A stretch of 64,000 nt of DNA, taken from assembly GCF_000429425.1 (NCBI RefSeq), contig NZ_AUBV01000004.1, forward strand, positions 1 to 64,000, written 5' to 3'. Under the pieces are notes generated by a model that was not told where the DNA came from, did not search any database, and worked only from the letters and a program-made list of their open reading frames with translations. The stretch is from Algoriphagus mannitolivorans DSM 15301 (GTDB lineage: Bacteria > Bacteroidota > Bacteroidia > Cytophagales > Cyclobacteriaceae). Shown here piece by piece: positions 25,371 through 33,846 of the stretch (the stretch's first letter is position 1; each line of letters begins with the position of its first letter). The position numbers were made by a program, and so were the translations under genes.

Positions 25371-25409
25371 AAAAAGGCCAGGAATTCAATTGATTCCCTG
25401 GCCTTTTTC
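25371..25409. terminator. Bidirectional terminator between convergent genes
   Basis: A long stem, AAAAAGGCCAGGAAT at 25371-25385 with its complement after a 7-base loop, lies between the convergent OmpA-family and GH3/beta-lactamase genes. T runs flank it on both strands. Confidence 0.85.
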
Positions 25410-25426
25410 TTTATTCTAAGTCTATG

Positions 25427-28369
25427 CTACCGCATCATCGCTTCATAAATCAGGTCATGAATCTGAGTTCGAATCCCTTCTGACAACAGCTTATTGTTCT
25501 CTGCATCAGGATAAACTCTATTGGACAAAAAGACATAGATCAATTGATTTTCAGGATCAGCCCAGACGCAAGTCCCGGTAAATCCAGTGTGACCAAAAGT
25601 AGATTTGGGAGCTAATTTTCCTGAAGATCCCCCTTTGCCGGCTTCTGGCTCGGGCTTATCCCAGCCCCATCCTCTTCGGCTCATGTTAGATTGTCGTTTG
25701 GTAAATTCCTTGACGGTTTTGGGTCGGATCAGACTTACATCCCCGTATTTACCTTCATTGAGCATGAGCTGCATCATTACGGCTAGGTCATTGGCCGTTC
25801 CAAAAAGCCCTGCATGTCCTGCAACTCCACCAAACATGGCCGCTCCCGGATCATGAACATAGCCCTGAACTTGTCTCTTTCGGAAGGCAACATCATTTTC
25901 CGTTGGAGCAATATTGCCTAAAGGCATTTTCGTCGTCGGGTTAAATGTGAGCGTATGGAGCCCCAGAGGTTCGTAAAAGTTTTGAGCCAAAAACTCGTCC
26001 AAAGGCTGATTGACAATTCGCTCGACTACTGCTTGCATGAAATACATGGTCAGGTCTGAGTACACATATTTCACAGGCTTGGGAAGCAGATCTGATTTGA
26101 CGGTCCAATTCCAGATGCTATCCCGCAAACCATCCCTTGCAAACATGTCATTGGAAACTGGCCTGGTGAATCCGGGCTCGGCGGCAGCTTTGTAATAGGT
26201 TGATTTCCATTGACCGGATTCTACCGTGTTGACATAATGGGGAATGAACGCTTTCAATCCAGCCTCATGGGCCATCACGTTCTTCAAAGCAAGATTAGCT
26301 TTATTGGTCCCTTTAAGTTCCGGTAAATAATCCCCCAAAGTTTTGCTCATATCCAACTCTCCCCGGCTTTCCAGAAACATTACCGCTTGAGTGGTAGCCA
26401 ATACTTTGGTCACAGAAGCCAAATCATATACGGTCTGAGAAGTAACTGGAGCAGATCTTTTGTAATCCAGATAGCCATAAGACTTTTCAAACACTACTTT
26501 TCCATCTTTTACAACCAGCACATTCCCACCGGGAGCTGCCTGGATTTTGATCATCTTCTCAGCGACCTCATCAATTTTATTCAGCTTCTCAGAGCTTAAA
26601 CCTACGCTTTCAGGAGAGCCATAGGAAAGTCTTCCCAGGTCTGCCATGTATCCACCAATGCCTCGTGTAAAACCTCCATTCACCGTCACAGGTAAAATTC
26701 CTCTACCCGGACGTGCTCCAAATAAAACCTGAGGGGCTAGCATTTGAGTAATCTCATTGTTTTCGTAGGCTAGGACAACATTTCCCATCCCTTTCAAAGC
26801 AGTGGAAGCATAGGCATTTCCAAAAAGGACGGTAACTACTTTTTGTCGCTTTTCCAGAGTTCTGATCAAATTGATATCTCCGGGAGCCACTCCAAATGCA
26901 CGTTGAGGACTATTGGTCACTCCCATTAGTCCAACTAAGACCACATCAAAATCCTCCAACTTTTTCATGAGCGCATAATGCTCGGATTCAGATGCGGCTT
27001 TGGAAATGGAAAAATGCTCGACTTTTGTGTATTTGTTCAGATATTTTGAAAACTCCACCCCAGGATCACCAATGCTTAAGCTGGCGAATTTTCGGAGATC
27101 AAGATTTCGAAATGGCAAAAGATCGTCTTTATTGGATGCTACTGTAAAAGCATTCGCATAAAGTTTTTCGATCACCTCCCGAGTTTCGGGATTATTCAGC
27201 CGATCGGAGATCTTATAGGTATCAATCGGTTTTAACTTGTTTAATCCTGCCCAGTATTTAGCTTTCAAGATTTTCTTGACACGCCTGTTGATTTCATTTT
27301 CGGTTATTTTCCCGGCTGCTACGGCTTCTTTGATCAACTCCTTAGCCTTTGGAACATCCTGGGAATAAAGCAAAACGTCATTCCCTGCCAACAGGGCTTT
27401 TAAGTCCACCTCTCCCGGCTTATTGGTATTTGCCACTCCACGCATGTTTAAGGCATCTGTAAAAATCAATCCCTGAAAATTCATGCGGTTTTGAAGCAGG
27501 TCTGTCACTACTGATTTGGACAAGCTCGTAGGCAAATGCTCACCTTTATTTAAGCTTGGCACATCCAAATGTGCGACCATGACGGACATCAGGTTCTCCC
27601 GAAACAACTCCTTGTAAGGATGTAAATCCACATCCCAGATTCTTCTTTCAGCATGGTTGATTACTGGCAATACCTGATGACTATCCGTTTCGGTATCCCC
27701 GTGCCCAGGAAAATGCTTGGCATTGGCAATGACTCCATTGTCCTGAAGTCCTTTCATATAGGCCAAAGCCTGACGGGTCACCAGGTCTTTGTTTTCCCCA
27801 AATGCCCGATAACCAATGACAGGATTATTGGGGTTGGAATTCACATCGACTACAGGGGCAAAGTTGATATGCATGCCCAATTCCTTAAACTGACGGGCTA
27901 TCTCAACTCCCATTTCATAAATCAACCGATCATTCTGCACTGCCCCCAAGGTCATGGCTTTTGGAAAGTTTGCCACAGAGTCCAGACGCATCCCTACTCC
28001 CCATTCCGCATCCATTGCGATAAACAATGGAGTTTTAGCTTGGGCTTGATAATAGTTGGTCAGTCGAGCTTGTCTATTAGGACCCCCTTGAAAAAAAATC
28101 ACCCCTCCCAAATTTTCATTTTGGATTAAGGCACTGATCTCGTCCACATGTTTTTGGTCCTTGTTGGAGTAAGCTGCTACCATAAATAGCTGCCCCAAAC
28201 GCTCTTCAAAGGTCAAGGAATTGAAAACACTATCCACCCAATACATCTGCTGCCTTTGATCTCCCCGCATTAGCGGGTCCTCATTGGCCACAAAAGGATC
28301 AGATTTCCCAGAGGAAAAGAGTCCAAGGATAAAAACCACTACTAGAAGCCTTATTTGCTTCACTCCCAT
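25427..28369 (-). CDS. fusion of glycoside hydrolase family 3 (NagZ-like) and serine beta-lactamase-like hydrolase
   Basis: This 980-residue exported protein starts with MGVKQIRLLVVVFILGLFSS. Residues about 40-380 are a GH3 N-terminal barrel of the beta-N-acetylhexosaminidase type, with NAKHFPGHGDTETDSHQV and the nucleophile Asp region GLIFTDALNMRGV. A GH3 C-terminal-like domain follows. Residues about 590-980 are a class C beta-lactamase/penicillin-binding-type serine hydrolase: the SxxK motif is in LASVTKVLAT, a YSD motif is in VYSDLTMYF, and HTG is in FGHTGFTGTC. Joining a glycan-cleaving and a peptide-acting module suggests a role in peptidoglycan remodelling or recycling outside the cytoplasm. 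Similar fusions are known in Bacteroidota, and the substrate is inferred. Confidence 0.9.
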   Translation of the reverse strand: MGVKQIRLLVVVFILGLFSSGKSDPFVANEDPLMRGDQRQQMYWVDSVFNSLTFEERLGQLFMVAAYSNKDQKHVDEISALIQNENLGGVIFFQGGPNRQARLTNYYQAQAKTPLFIAMDAEWGVGMRLDSVANFPKAMTLGAVQNDRLIYEMGVEIARQFKELGMHINFAPVVDVNSNPNNPVIGYRAFGENKDLVTRQALAYMKGLQDNGVIANAKHFPGHGDTETDSHQVLPVINHAERRIWDVDLHPYKELFRENLMSVMVAHLDVPSLNKGEHLPTSLSKSVVTDLLQNRMNFQGLIFTDALNMRGVANTNKPGEVDLKALLAGNDVLLYSQDVPKAKELIKEAVAAGKITENEINRRVKKILKAKYWAGLNKLKPIDTYKISDRLNNPETREVIEKLYANAFTVASNKDDLLPFRNLDLRKFASLSIGDPGVEFSKYLNKYTKVEHFSISKAASESEHYALMKKLEDFDVVLVGLMGVTNSPQRAFGVAPGDINLIRTLEKRQKVVTVLFGNAYASTALKGMGNVVLAYENNEITQMLAPQVLFGARPGRGILPVTVNGGFTRGIGGYMADLGRLSYGSPESVGLSSEKLNKIDEVAEKMIKIQAAPGGNVLVVKDGKVVFEKSYGYLDYKRSAPVTSQTVYDLASVTKVLATTQAVMFLESRGELDMSKTLGDYLPELKGTNKANLALKNVMAHEAGLKAFIPHYVNTVESGQWKSTYYKAAAEPGFTRPVSNDMFARDGLRDSIWNWTVKSDLLPKPVKYVYSDLTMYFMQAVVERIVNQPLDEFLAQNFYEPLGLHTLTFNPTTKMPLGNIAPTENDVAFRKRQVQGYVHDPGAAMFGGVAGHAGLFGTANDLAVMMQLMLNEGKYGDVSLIRPKTVKEFTKRQSNMSRRGWGWDKPEPEAGKGGSSGKLAPKSTFGHTGFTGTCVWADPENQLIYVFLSNRVYPDAENNKLLSEGIRTQIHDLIYEAMMR

Positions 28370-28621
28370 GCTTGATTAGATTTTAATTCTTTAACTTTTA
28401 AAGTAAATTTGTGAACGACGTGGAGACATGATGTAGAACCATCCCCCGACCTTCTATCCAACGTCAAATTGAATCTCTTCGATATTCAATGTACTAAAGT
28501 TCGGGCAACAATAAGTTTGATTTTGGGTTAAAAAAGGAGTAAGAAATGATATTCGGTAGTCACTAAACCTCATCTTCCCTTTACCCACTTCATAGATTCA
28601 GTAAGCAAAATAATTTCCAGC

Positions 28622-29023
28622 ATGAAATTCCCCTCTATTTTCAAGACCTCCTCACCCCAGAGATTTGGGATTCAGCCGAGATATTATGATCCGGTCAAGG
28701 AGGAAATCGAAGAGCGGACCTCCCGGATCAAAAAAGAATTGGAAGAGGAGGGTTTGCTGAGCGGAGAAGATGGACATAACCCTGAAGGGTACGGAGCTGG
28801 TATCCGTGGGTCATTTTCCAACTACCGGGGAATAAAGCAACGGGAGACCAGTATATTTAGCTCCACGGCTATGATCCGAACCCTATTGTTTTTTGGAATG
28901 ATCACTGCTGCCTTCGGATATATTTATATCGGACCCGAAATTTTAACCTATTTAGGCATAGGGCTGGCTCTGGTCGCCTCAGTGTACTTTTTCTTGAGAA
29001 TCAAAAAACAAGGCAAACGATGA
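28622..29023 (+). CDS. small membrane protein of unknown function upstream of mutL
   Basis: This 133-residue protein has a charged soluble N-terminal half (YDPVKEEIEERTSRIKKELE) and two C-terminal membrane helices (RTLLFFGMITAAFGYIYIG and ILTYLGIGLALVASVYFFL). I do not recognise a domain. Its stop overlaps the mutL start by 4 bases (ATGA), so it heads the mutL-rhomboid operon and is translated with it. Such small proteins often precede mutL in Cytophagales, but the role is unknown. The 252 bases before it, shared with the divergent GH3 gene, hold promoter sequence with nothing else recognisable. Confidence 0.72.
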   Translation: MKFPSIFKTSSPQRFGIQPRYYDPVKEEIEERTSRIKKELEEEGLLSGEDGHNPEGYGAGIRGSFSNYRGIKQRETSIFSSTAMIRTLLFFGMITAAFGYIYIGPEILTYLGIGLALVASVYFFLRIKKQGKR

Positions 29024-30864
29024 GTGACATCATCCAACTTCTCCCGGATGCAATAGCAAACCAAATTGCAGCGGGAGAGGTAGTTCAACGCCCTGCTTCT
29101 GCTCTCAAAGAATTATTGGAAAATGCGGTCGACGCAGGAGCCACCCAGATCCAGGTGATCGTCAAAGATGCCGGAAAACAACTCCTTCAGGTAATTGACA
29201 ATGGGAAAGGTATGTCTCCCACAGATGCCAGAATGAGTTTTGAGCGTCATGCCACCTCAAAAATCAGAACCTCTCAAGATTTGTTTGCCATCCGGACTTT
29301 TGGGTTTCGAGGGGAGGCCTTGGCCTCTATTGCAGCGGTTGCACAGGTAGAGTTGAAAACCAGACAAACGGATGCAGAACTGGGGACTTTGATCCAGATT
29401 GAAGGCTCCGAGGTCAAAAAACAGGAGCCAGTTGCCAGTCCAGTAGGGACTTCGGTGGCTATGAAAAACTTGTTTTTCAATGTTCCTGCTCGAAGGAACT
29501 TCCTGAAATCCAATCCTGTGGAAATGCGGCATTTGGTGGAAGAATTTCAAAGAGTCGCCTTATCCTATCCCGAAGTGGCATTTACCATGTACCAACAGGA
29601 TTTGGAGACTTATAATCTTCCCACTGGCAAGCTTAGTCAGAGAATCGTGGGGCTTTTTGGAAAAAGCTATCAAGGCCAACTGATCCCCTGTGAGGAGTTT
29701 ACCCCACATGTCAACGTCAGAGGCTATATCGGCAAACCTGAAAACGCCAAGAAAACCAGAGGTGAGCAGTTTTTCTTTGTCAACAACCGATACATCAAAA
29801 GCTCCTACCTTCACCATGCGGTCAACTCGGCCTTTGAAGGCCTAATTCAGGCTGACCAGCATCCGTTCTACGTGCTGTTTTTGGAGATAGACCCTTCGCA
29901 TATTGATATCAATGTTCACCCCACAAAAACTGAAATCAAATTTGACGATGAGCGGACGGTCTATGCGGTCATCCGATCGGCTGTCAAACAAGCCTTGGGT
30001 GCTCATCATATCACCCCCGCCATTGACTTTTCGGTGGATGTGAATTTTGAAGATACCTGGACCAATAATCCCGAAACCAAATCCCAAGTAGACCGGGAGT
30101 ATAGCTACAAAACCTTCAACACGCCGGAATTCAAAAAATCCTCCACCTCAGGCTGGGAACGGTTGTTTGAGGGAAATATATCTCCAAAGCCTATCCAGGA
30201 AAAGCCCTCCTCGGAAGATGAACTTGAGATTTTGACTTTCCCAAGCCGGGCCTCCATGGATGAGCCCAGGTTTATGATTGTGCCGGAAGAATCCGAAGCC
30301 ACTGGAGCTACTTTTCAGGTAGAACAAAACTTCATTGTGGCCCAGATGTCCACCGGTCTTTTGATCATTGATCAGCAGAGTGCACATGAGCGGATTTTAT
30401 ATGAACGGTATTTCAAGCAAATCCAATCAGCAAAAGGCGTCTCCCAACAATGTCTATTTCCTCCCACTTTGCAGTTAAATCCTTCGGACTATGCCCTGGT
30501 GATGGATATGCTTCCGGAGCTGCACAGTCTCGGGTTTATGGTGGAGCCTTTTGGCAAAGACACCGTATTGATCCAAGGGGTGCCGGCAGATGTACAGGTG
30601 AAAAATGAAAAGGAACTTTTCGAAGGTCTCTTGGAGCAATTCAAAAACTTCAAAAGCGAACTTTCCCTGGATAAACGGGAAAACCTAGCCCGATCTCTTT
30701 CCCGTAAGTCCTCTATCAAAAAGGGTCAAAAGTTGAATCCTCAGGAGATGGAAACTTTGGTAGGCCAACTTTTTGCCTGTCAAAATCCCAATTATTCTCC
30801 GGCCGGGAACAAAACTTTCGTGAAATTAGATTTAAATAGCATTCAATCCTTTTTCGGAAAATAA
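29020..30864 (+). CDS. mutL: DNA mismatch repair protein MutL
   Basis: This 614-residue protein has the GHKL ATPase motifs LLENAVDAGATQIQV (motif I), DNGKGMS (motif II) and TFGFRGEALASIAAV (motif III), then a linker and a C-terminal dimerisation domain. That domain carries DQQSAHERILYE near residue 450, which resembles the DQHA(X)2E(X)4E metal-binding motif of nicking-type MutL proteins, with QS instead of HA. E. coli MutL lacks it, so this MutL probably nicks DNA itself and does not rely on MutH. It lies inside an operon, overlapping the preceding small membrane protein and followed by a rhomboid after one base. Confidence 0.95.
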   Translation: MSDIIQLLPDAIANQIAAGEVVQRPASALKELLENAVDAGATQIQVIVKDAGKQLLQVIDNGKGMSPTDARMSFERHATSKIRTSQDLFAIRTFGFRGEALASIAAVAQVELKTRQTDAELGTLIQIEGSEVKKQEPVASPVGTSVAMKNLFFNVPARRNFLKSNPVEMRHLVEEFQRVALSYPEVAFTMYQQDLETYNLPTGKLSQRIVGLFGKSYQGQLIPCEEFTPHVNVRGYIGKPENAKKTRGEQFFFVNNRYIKSSYLHHAVNSAFEGLIQADQHPFYVLFLEIDPSHIDINVHPTKTEIKFDDERTVYAVIRSAVKQALGAHHITPAIDFSVDVNFEDTWTNNPETKSQVDREYSYKTFNTPEFKKSSTSGWERLFEGNISPKPIQEKPSSEDELEILTFPSRASMDEPRFMIVPEESEATGATFQVEQNFIVAQMSTGLLIIDQQSAHERILYERYFKQIQSAKGVSQQCLFPPTLQLNPSDYALVMDMLPELHSLGFMVEPFGKDTVLIQGVPADVQVKNEKELFEGLLEQFKNFKSELSLDKRENLARSLSRKSSIKKGQKLNPQEMETLVGQLFACQNPNYSPAGNKTFVKLDLNSIQSFFGK

Positions 30865-30865
30865 G

Positions 30866-31657
30866 ATGTTTAGAAATATAACCCCGGTTGTACAAAATCT
30901 TCTTCTGATCAACGTCATCGTTTTTTTGGTTGCGGGTTTTGTGTTTCCTCCTCTCAATAATTGGTTTGCACTTTTCAATATTCACAGCGAATATTTCAAG
31001 CCTTTCCAATTCCTGACTTACATGTTTATGCATGCCGATTTTTGGCATTTGTTCAGCAACATGTTTGGCCTCCTGATCTTCGGTCCCTTATTGGAACAGT
31101 TCCTTGGCCCCAAAAAACTATTCATCCTGTGGATGGTCTGCGGCGTAGGGGCAGGAGTCCTATACTCTGGCTATTCCACCTTTCAATACAATAAAATGGA
31201 GGAAAAGGTGCTTGCTTATGAAGCCAACCCTGATCCGGAATATTTCAACAAGCTGGTCATTGAAAACAGAGGGTATTTCAATCCCGAAGTCTTCAATTTT
31301 GTAGATCAATACAGCCGAAATCCGGAAGATCCTTCCTACATCGAGCAGGCTAGGAGAACGCTTCATCGGATTTTGGAGATGAATCTAAACTCCCCTATGG
31401 TGGGGGCTTCTGGAGCGCTCTTCGGGATTTTGGTGGCTTTTGCAATGCTTTTCCCCAACACACAACTCTTCCTCCTTTTTCCTCCCATGCCCGTTAAGGC
31501 AAAATATTTGGTGGGAGCCTACGCCCTTTACACGATTTATAACGTAATGCTCAATAGCCCCACGGACAATGTGGCTCATTTTGCGCACTTGAGCGGGTTG
31601 ATCATCGGAGCGGTTTTGGTGTATAAATGGAAAAGAGACAGAAATAGCTTCTATTGA
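30866..31657 (+). CDS. rhomboid family intramembrane serine protease (first copy)
   Basis: This 263-residue protein has six predicted membrane helices. The catalytic Ser sits in the GASGALFG motif around residues 180-187, and the catalytic His is in AHFAHLSGLIIGA in the last helix. The early phrase MHADFWHLFSNMFGLLIFGP is the usual loop and helix 2 of rhomboids. A long loop between helices 3 and 4 contains YSRNPEDPSYIEQARRT. It starts one base after mutL and ends one base before the second rhomboid, in a mutL-rhomboid-rhomboid order seen in other Bacteroidota. The substrate is unknown. Confidence 0.9.
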   Translation: MFRNITPVVQNLLLINVIVFLVAGFVFPPLNNWFALFNIHSEYFKPFQFLTYMFMHADFWHLFSNMFGLLIFGPLLEQFLGPKKLFILWMVCGVGAGVLYSGYSTFQYNKMEEKVLAYEANPDPEYFNKLVIENRGYFNPEVFNFVDQYSRNPEDPSYIEQARRTLHRILEMNLNSPMVGASGALFGILVAFAMLFPNTQLFLLFPPMPVKAKYLVGAYALYTIYNVMLNSPTDNVAHFAHLSGLIIGAVLVYKWKRDRNSFY

Positions 31658-31658
31658 T

Positions 31659-32597
31659 ATGTACGGTAACTTTTGGGAAAATCTGAGAAATGCTTTCAAG
31701 CATACTAACAACAGCCTTTTTAAGCTGATTGCGATCAATGTGCTGGTGTTTCTTGTGCTTTTGATTTCCCGGGTGATCCTGACGATCAGCGGACTTGGAG
31801 AGCTTTACCGGGAAGGCTTGAGCTGGTTGATGATGCCGGCGTCTTTGGAAAAGCTCCTTTGGCAGCCTTGGAGTCCCTTCACTTACATGTTCCTGCATGA
31901 AGGGGTATTCCATATCCTTTTCAACATGCTCTTTTTGTATTGGTTTGGCTTGATTATCCACCAGTATTTGGGTAGCCGAAAGCTGGCCAATCTGTACATT
32001 TTGGGAGGTCTTTTTGGGGCAGCATTTTACTTGCTGATCTATAATCTGGCACCATATTTCAGTAATTCAGTGGATACTTCCCTGATGCTGGGAGCAAGCG
32101 CGGGCGTATTTGCTGTGGTCGTAGGCGCTGCCACTTTGACTCCGAATACCACTTTCTTTTTGATCTTGATAGGCCCTGTCAAAATCGTCTACATTGCCGC
32201 TTTCTATGTGATTCTCTCCTTTGCCAATTCGATCGGCGCAAATGCAGGAGGGGAAATCGCTCACCTTGGTGGGGCACTTTTGGGCTATTTATATGTAGTT
32301 CAGCTTCGCAAAGGAATTGACTGGGGAAAGCCGGTTCAAAAAGTGGGGATTTTCTTCGAGGATCTTTTTTCCGGGAGAAAAAATAAAGTCAAAGTTAGCT
32401 ATCGTAAAGCTAAAACTACCTCCAGTTCCGGCGGATTTTCCGGCTTTGGAAATACCCAAAAATCCACACCTTCCGCTAAGTCCTCTGAAACTTCTCAAGA
32501 AGAGATCGATAGAATTCTGGACAAAATCGCCGAAAAAGGCTACGATGCCTTGAGCAAGGAGGAAAAAAGGAAACTGTTTGAGTTTAGTAAAAAATAA
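31659..32597 (+). CDS. rhomboid family intramembrane serine protease (second copy)
   Basis: This 312-residue paralogue also has six membrane helices. The serine motif is GASAGVFAVVVG around residues 144-155, with Ala in place of the second Gly, and the catalytic His is in EIAHLGGALLGYL. An early loop reads MFLHEGVFHILFNMLFLYW. Unlike the first copy it has a C-terminal cytoplasmic extension of about 100 residues, Ser- and Lys-rich and ending in an acidic helix (RILDKIAEKGYDALSKEEKR), a tail found on many Bacteroidota rhomboids. It closes the mutL operon; no clear terminator was seen after it. Confidence 0.88.
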   Translation: MYGNFWENLRNAFKHTNNSLFKLIAINVLVFLVLLISRVILTISGLGELYREGLSWLMMPASLEKLLWQPWSPFTYMFLHEGVFHILFNMLFLYWFGLIIHQYLGSRKLANLYILGGLFGAAFYLLIYNLAPYFSNSVDTSLMLGASAGVFAVVVGAATLTPNTTFFLILIGPVKIVYIAAFYVILSFANSIGANAGGEIAHLGGALLGYLYVVQLRKGIDWGKPVQKVGIFFEDLFSGRKNKVKVSYRKAKTTSSSGGFSGFGNTQKSTPSAKSSETSQEEIDRILDKIAEKGYDALSKEEKRKLFEFSKK

Positions 32598-32706
32598 TTA
32601 ATCAAGATAGCTGCGCATATATTAAGTTTCCCTGGCAATTTATCTACGAAGCCACCTTCAAAGATATTTTTTTAGGAACTAGCCATCTATCAGGATATCC
32701 TAATTT

Positions 32707-33690
32707 TTAAAACATCTCCTCAATCAACTGGGTGTAAAAATCTTTTACTTCCATCCCAATTGCACGGACCTGTTGGGAGATCAGGCTTGTTTCAGTCTGG
32801 CCGGGAACCGTGTTGATCTCGATGAAGTAAAACTTGGAAGTCTCCTGCTGTAGAAAATAGTCAATCCTCACCGCACCCTTACAATTGAGCTTTTCATAGA
32901 CTTGGGTGACCACTCTTCCTACCCGCTCGATTTCCTCCTCATTCATGCGGCCCGGGGTAATTTCTTCACAGACTCCGGGAACATATTTTGCCTCGTAGTC
33001 AAAAAACTCCTTGCTGCTCACAATTTCGGTTGCGGGCAGAACAGTGATTTTTCCTTTCCCTTTAAAAACACCAATCGAAAACTCTCTCCCACTAACAAAC
33101 TCCTCCACTAAGACCTGTTTATCTTCAGCAAATGCCTTTTCCAAAGCCTCAGGCAACTCTTCCCAGGTTTTTACTTTACTCATCCCAATGGAACTTCCTC
33201 CATTATTCGGTTTGATAAATAGAGGCAAAGTAAGCTCAGCTTTAATTTTGGAGAGGTTTTCATGGGAATTCTCAAAAAACTGAATGGACTTGGCCAAGTT
33301 CAGTTCTGGAATATCCTGCACAATCGCCTTCGTGTAGCCCTTGTTCATGGTGATGGCAGAGGTCAGTTGATCGCATGTCGTGTAGGGAATGCCCAACATA
33401 TCAAAGTACCCTGCAAGTTTCCCGTCCTCACCCGGTGAGCCATGTAGAATATTGAAGACTCCATCGAATTTGATCTTTTCATCTCCCATGGCAATGCTGA
33501 AATCATTCAGGTCCACAGGGATTTTCTCCCCAGAGGCAGAAACAAAATGCCAATCCCCCGGATAGATTAGGATTTTATACACATCATATTTCTCTCGATC
33601 GATGGTTTTTTCGACTACGGCGGCACTTTTCAGGGAAATGACTGACTCTCCGGTAAAGCCTCCGGTCACTAAGGCAATTTTCTTCTTCAT
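32707..33690 (-). CDS. ddl: D-alanine--D-alanine ligase
   Basis: This 327-residue cytoplasmic enzyme forms the D-Ala-D-Ala end of the peptidoglycan stem peptide. Diagnostic segments are LHGSPGEDGKLAGYFDMLGI near residue 85, the ATP-grasp loop IKPNNGGSSIGMSKV, VEEFVSGREFSIGVF, and the metal/product site EINTVPGQTETSLISQQ near the C-terminus. The length fits the family. It is transcribed alone on the minus strand, divergent from the DPP IV-like gene, and a perfect palindrome lies in the gap. Confidence 0.94.
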   Translation of the reverse strand: MKKKIALVTGGFTGESVISLKSAAVVEKTIDREKYDVYKILIYPGDWHFVSASGEKIPVDLNDFSIAMGDEKIKFDGVFNILHGSPGEDGKLAGYFDMLGIPYTTCDQLTSAITMNKGYTKAIVQDIPELNLAKSIQFFENSHENLSKIKAELTLPLFIKPNNGGSSIGMSKVKTWEELPEALEKAFAEDKQVLVEEFVSGREFSIGVFKGKGKITVLPATEIVSSKEFFDYEAKYVPGVCEEITPGRMNEEEIERVGRVVTQVYEKLNCKGAVRIDYFLQQETSKFYFIEINTVPGQTETSLISQQVRAIGMEVKDFYTQLIEEMF

Positions 33691-33752
33691 GGTGGGGAAA
33701 ATCTAGGTACGAAATAGCTAATTTTCCGTTTAGACTCCAAAGTTTTCTGTAA

Positions 33753-33785
33753 AACCCTCCAAGGGTACGAAACCCTTGGAGGGTT
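33753..33785. repeat. 14-bp perfect palindromic repeat between two gene starts
   Basis: AACCCTCCAAGGGT (33753-33766) is followed by a 5-base loop and its exact reverse complement (33772-33785). It lies between the divergent starts of ddl and the DPP IV-like gene, so it cannot be the terminator of either. It looks like a mobile or REP-like palindromic unit, or a regulator site. Confidence 0.6.
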
Positions 33786-33846
33786 AGTTTGAGGTTTCCT
33801 ATATTCGCCCTCACTACCAATAGAATTTTACCCAAATCAAGACAAT

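Noticed and set aside
33753..33785. Palindrome first considered as a terminator
   Set aside because: Both flanking genes start here and run away from it, so it is not at the end of any transcript. It is reported as a repeat instead.
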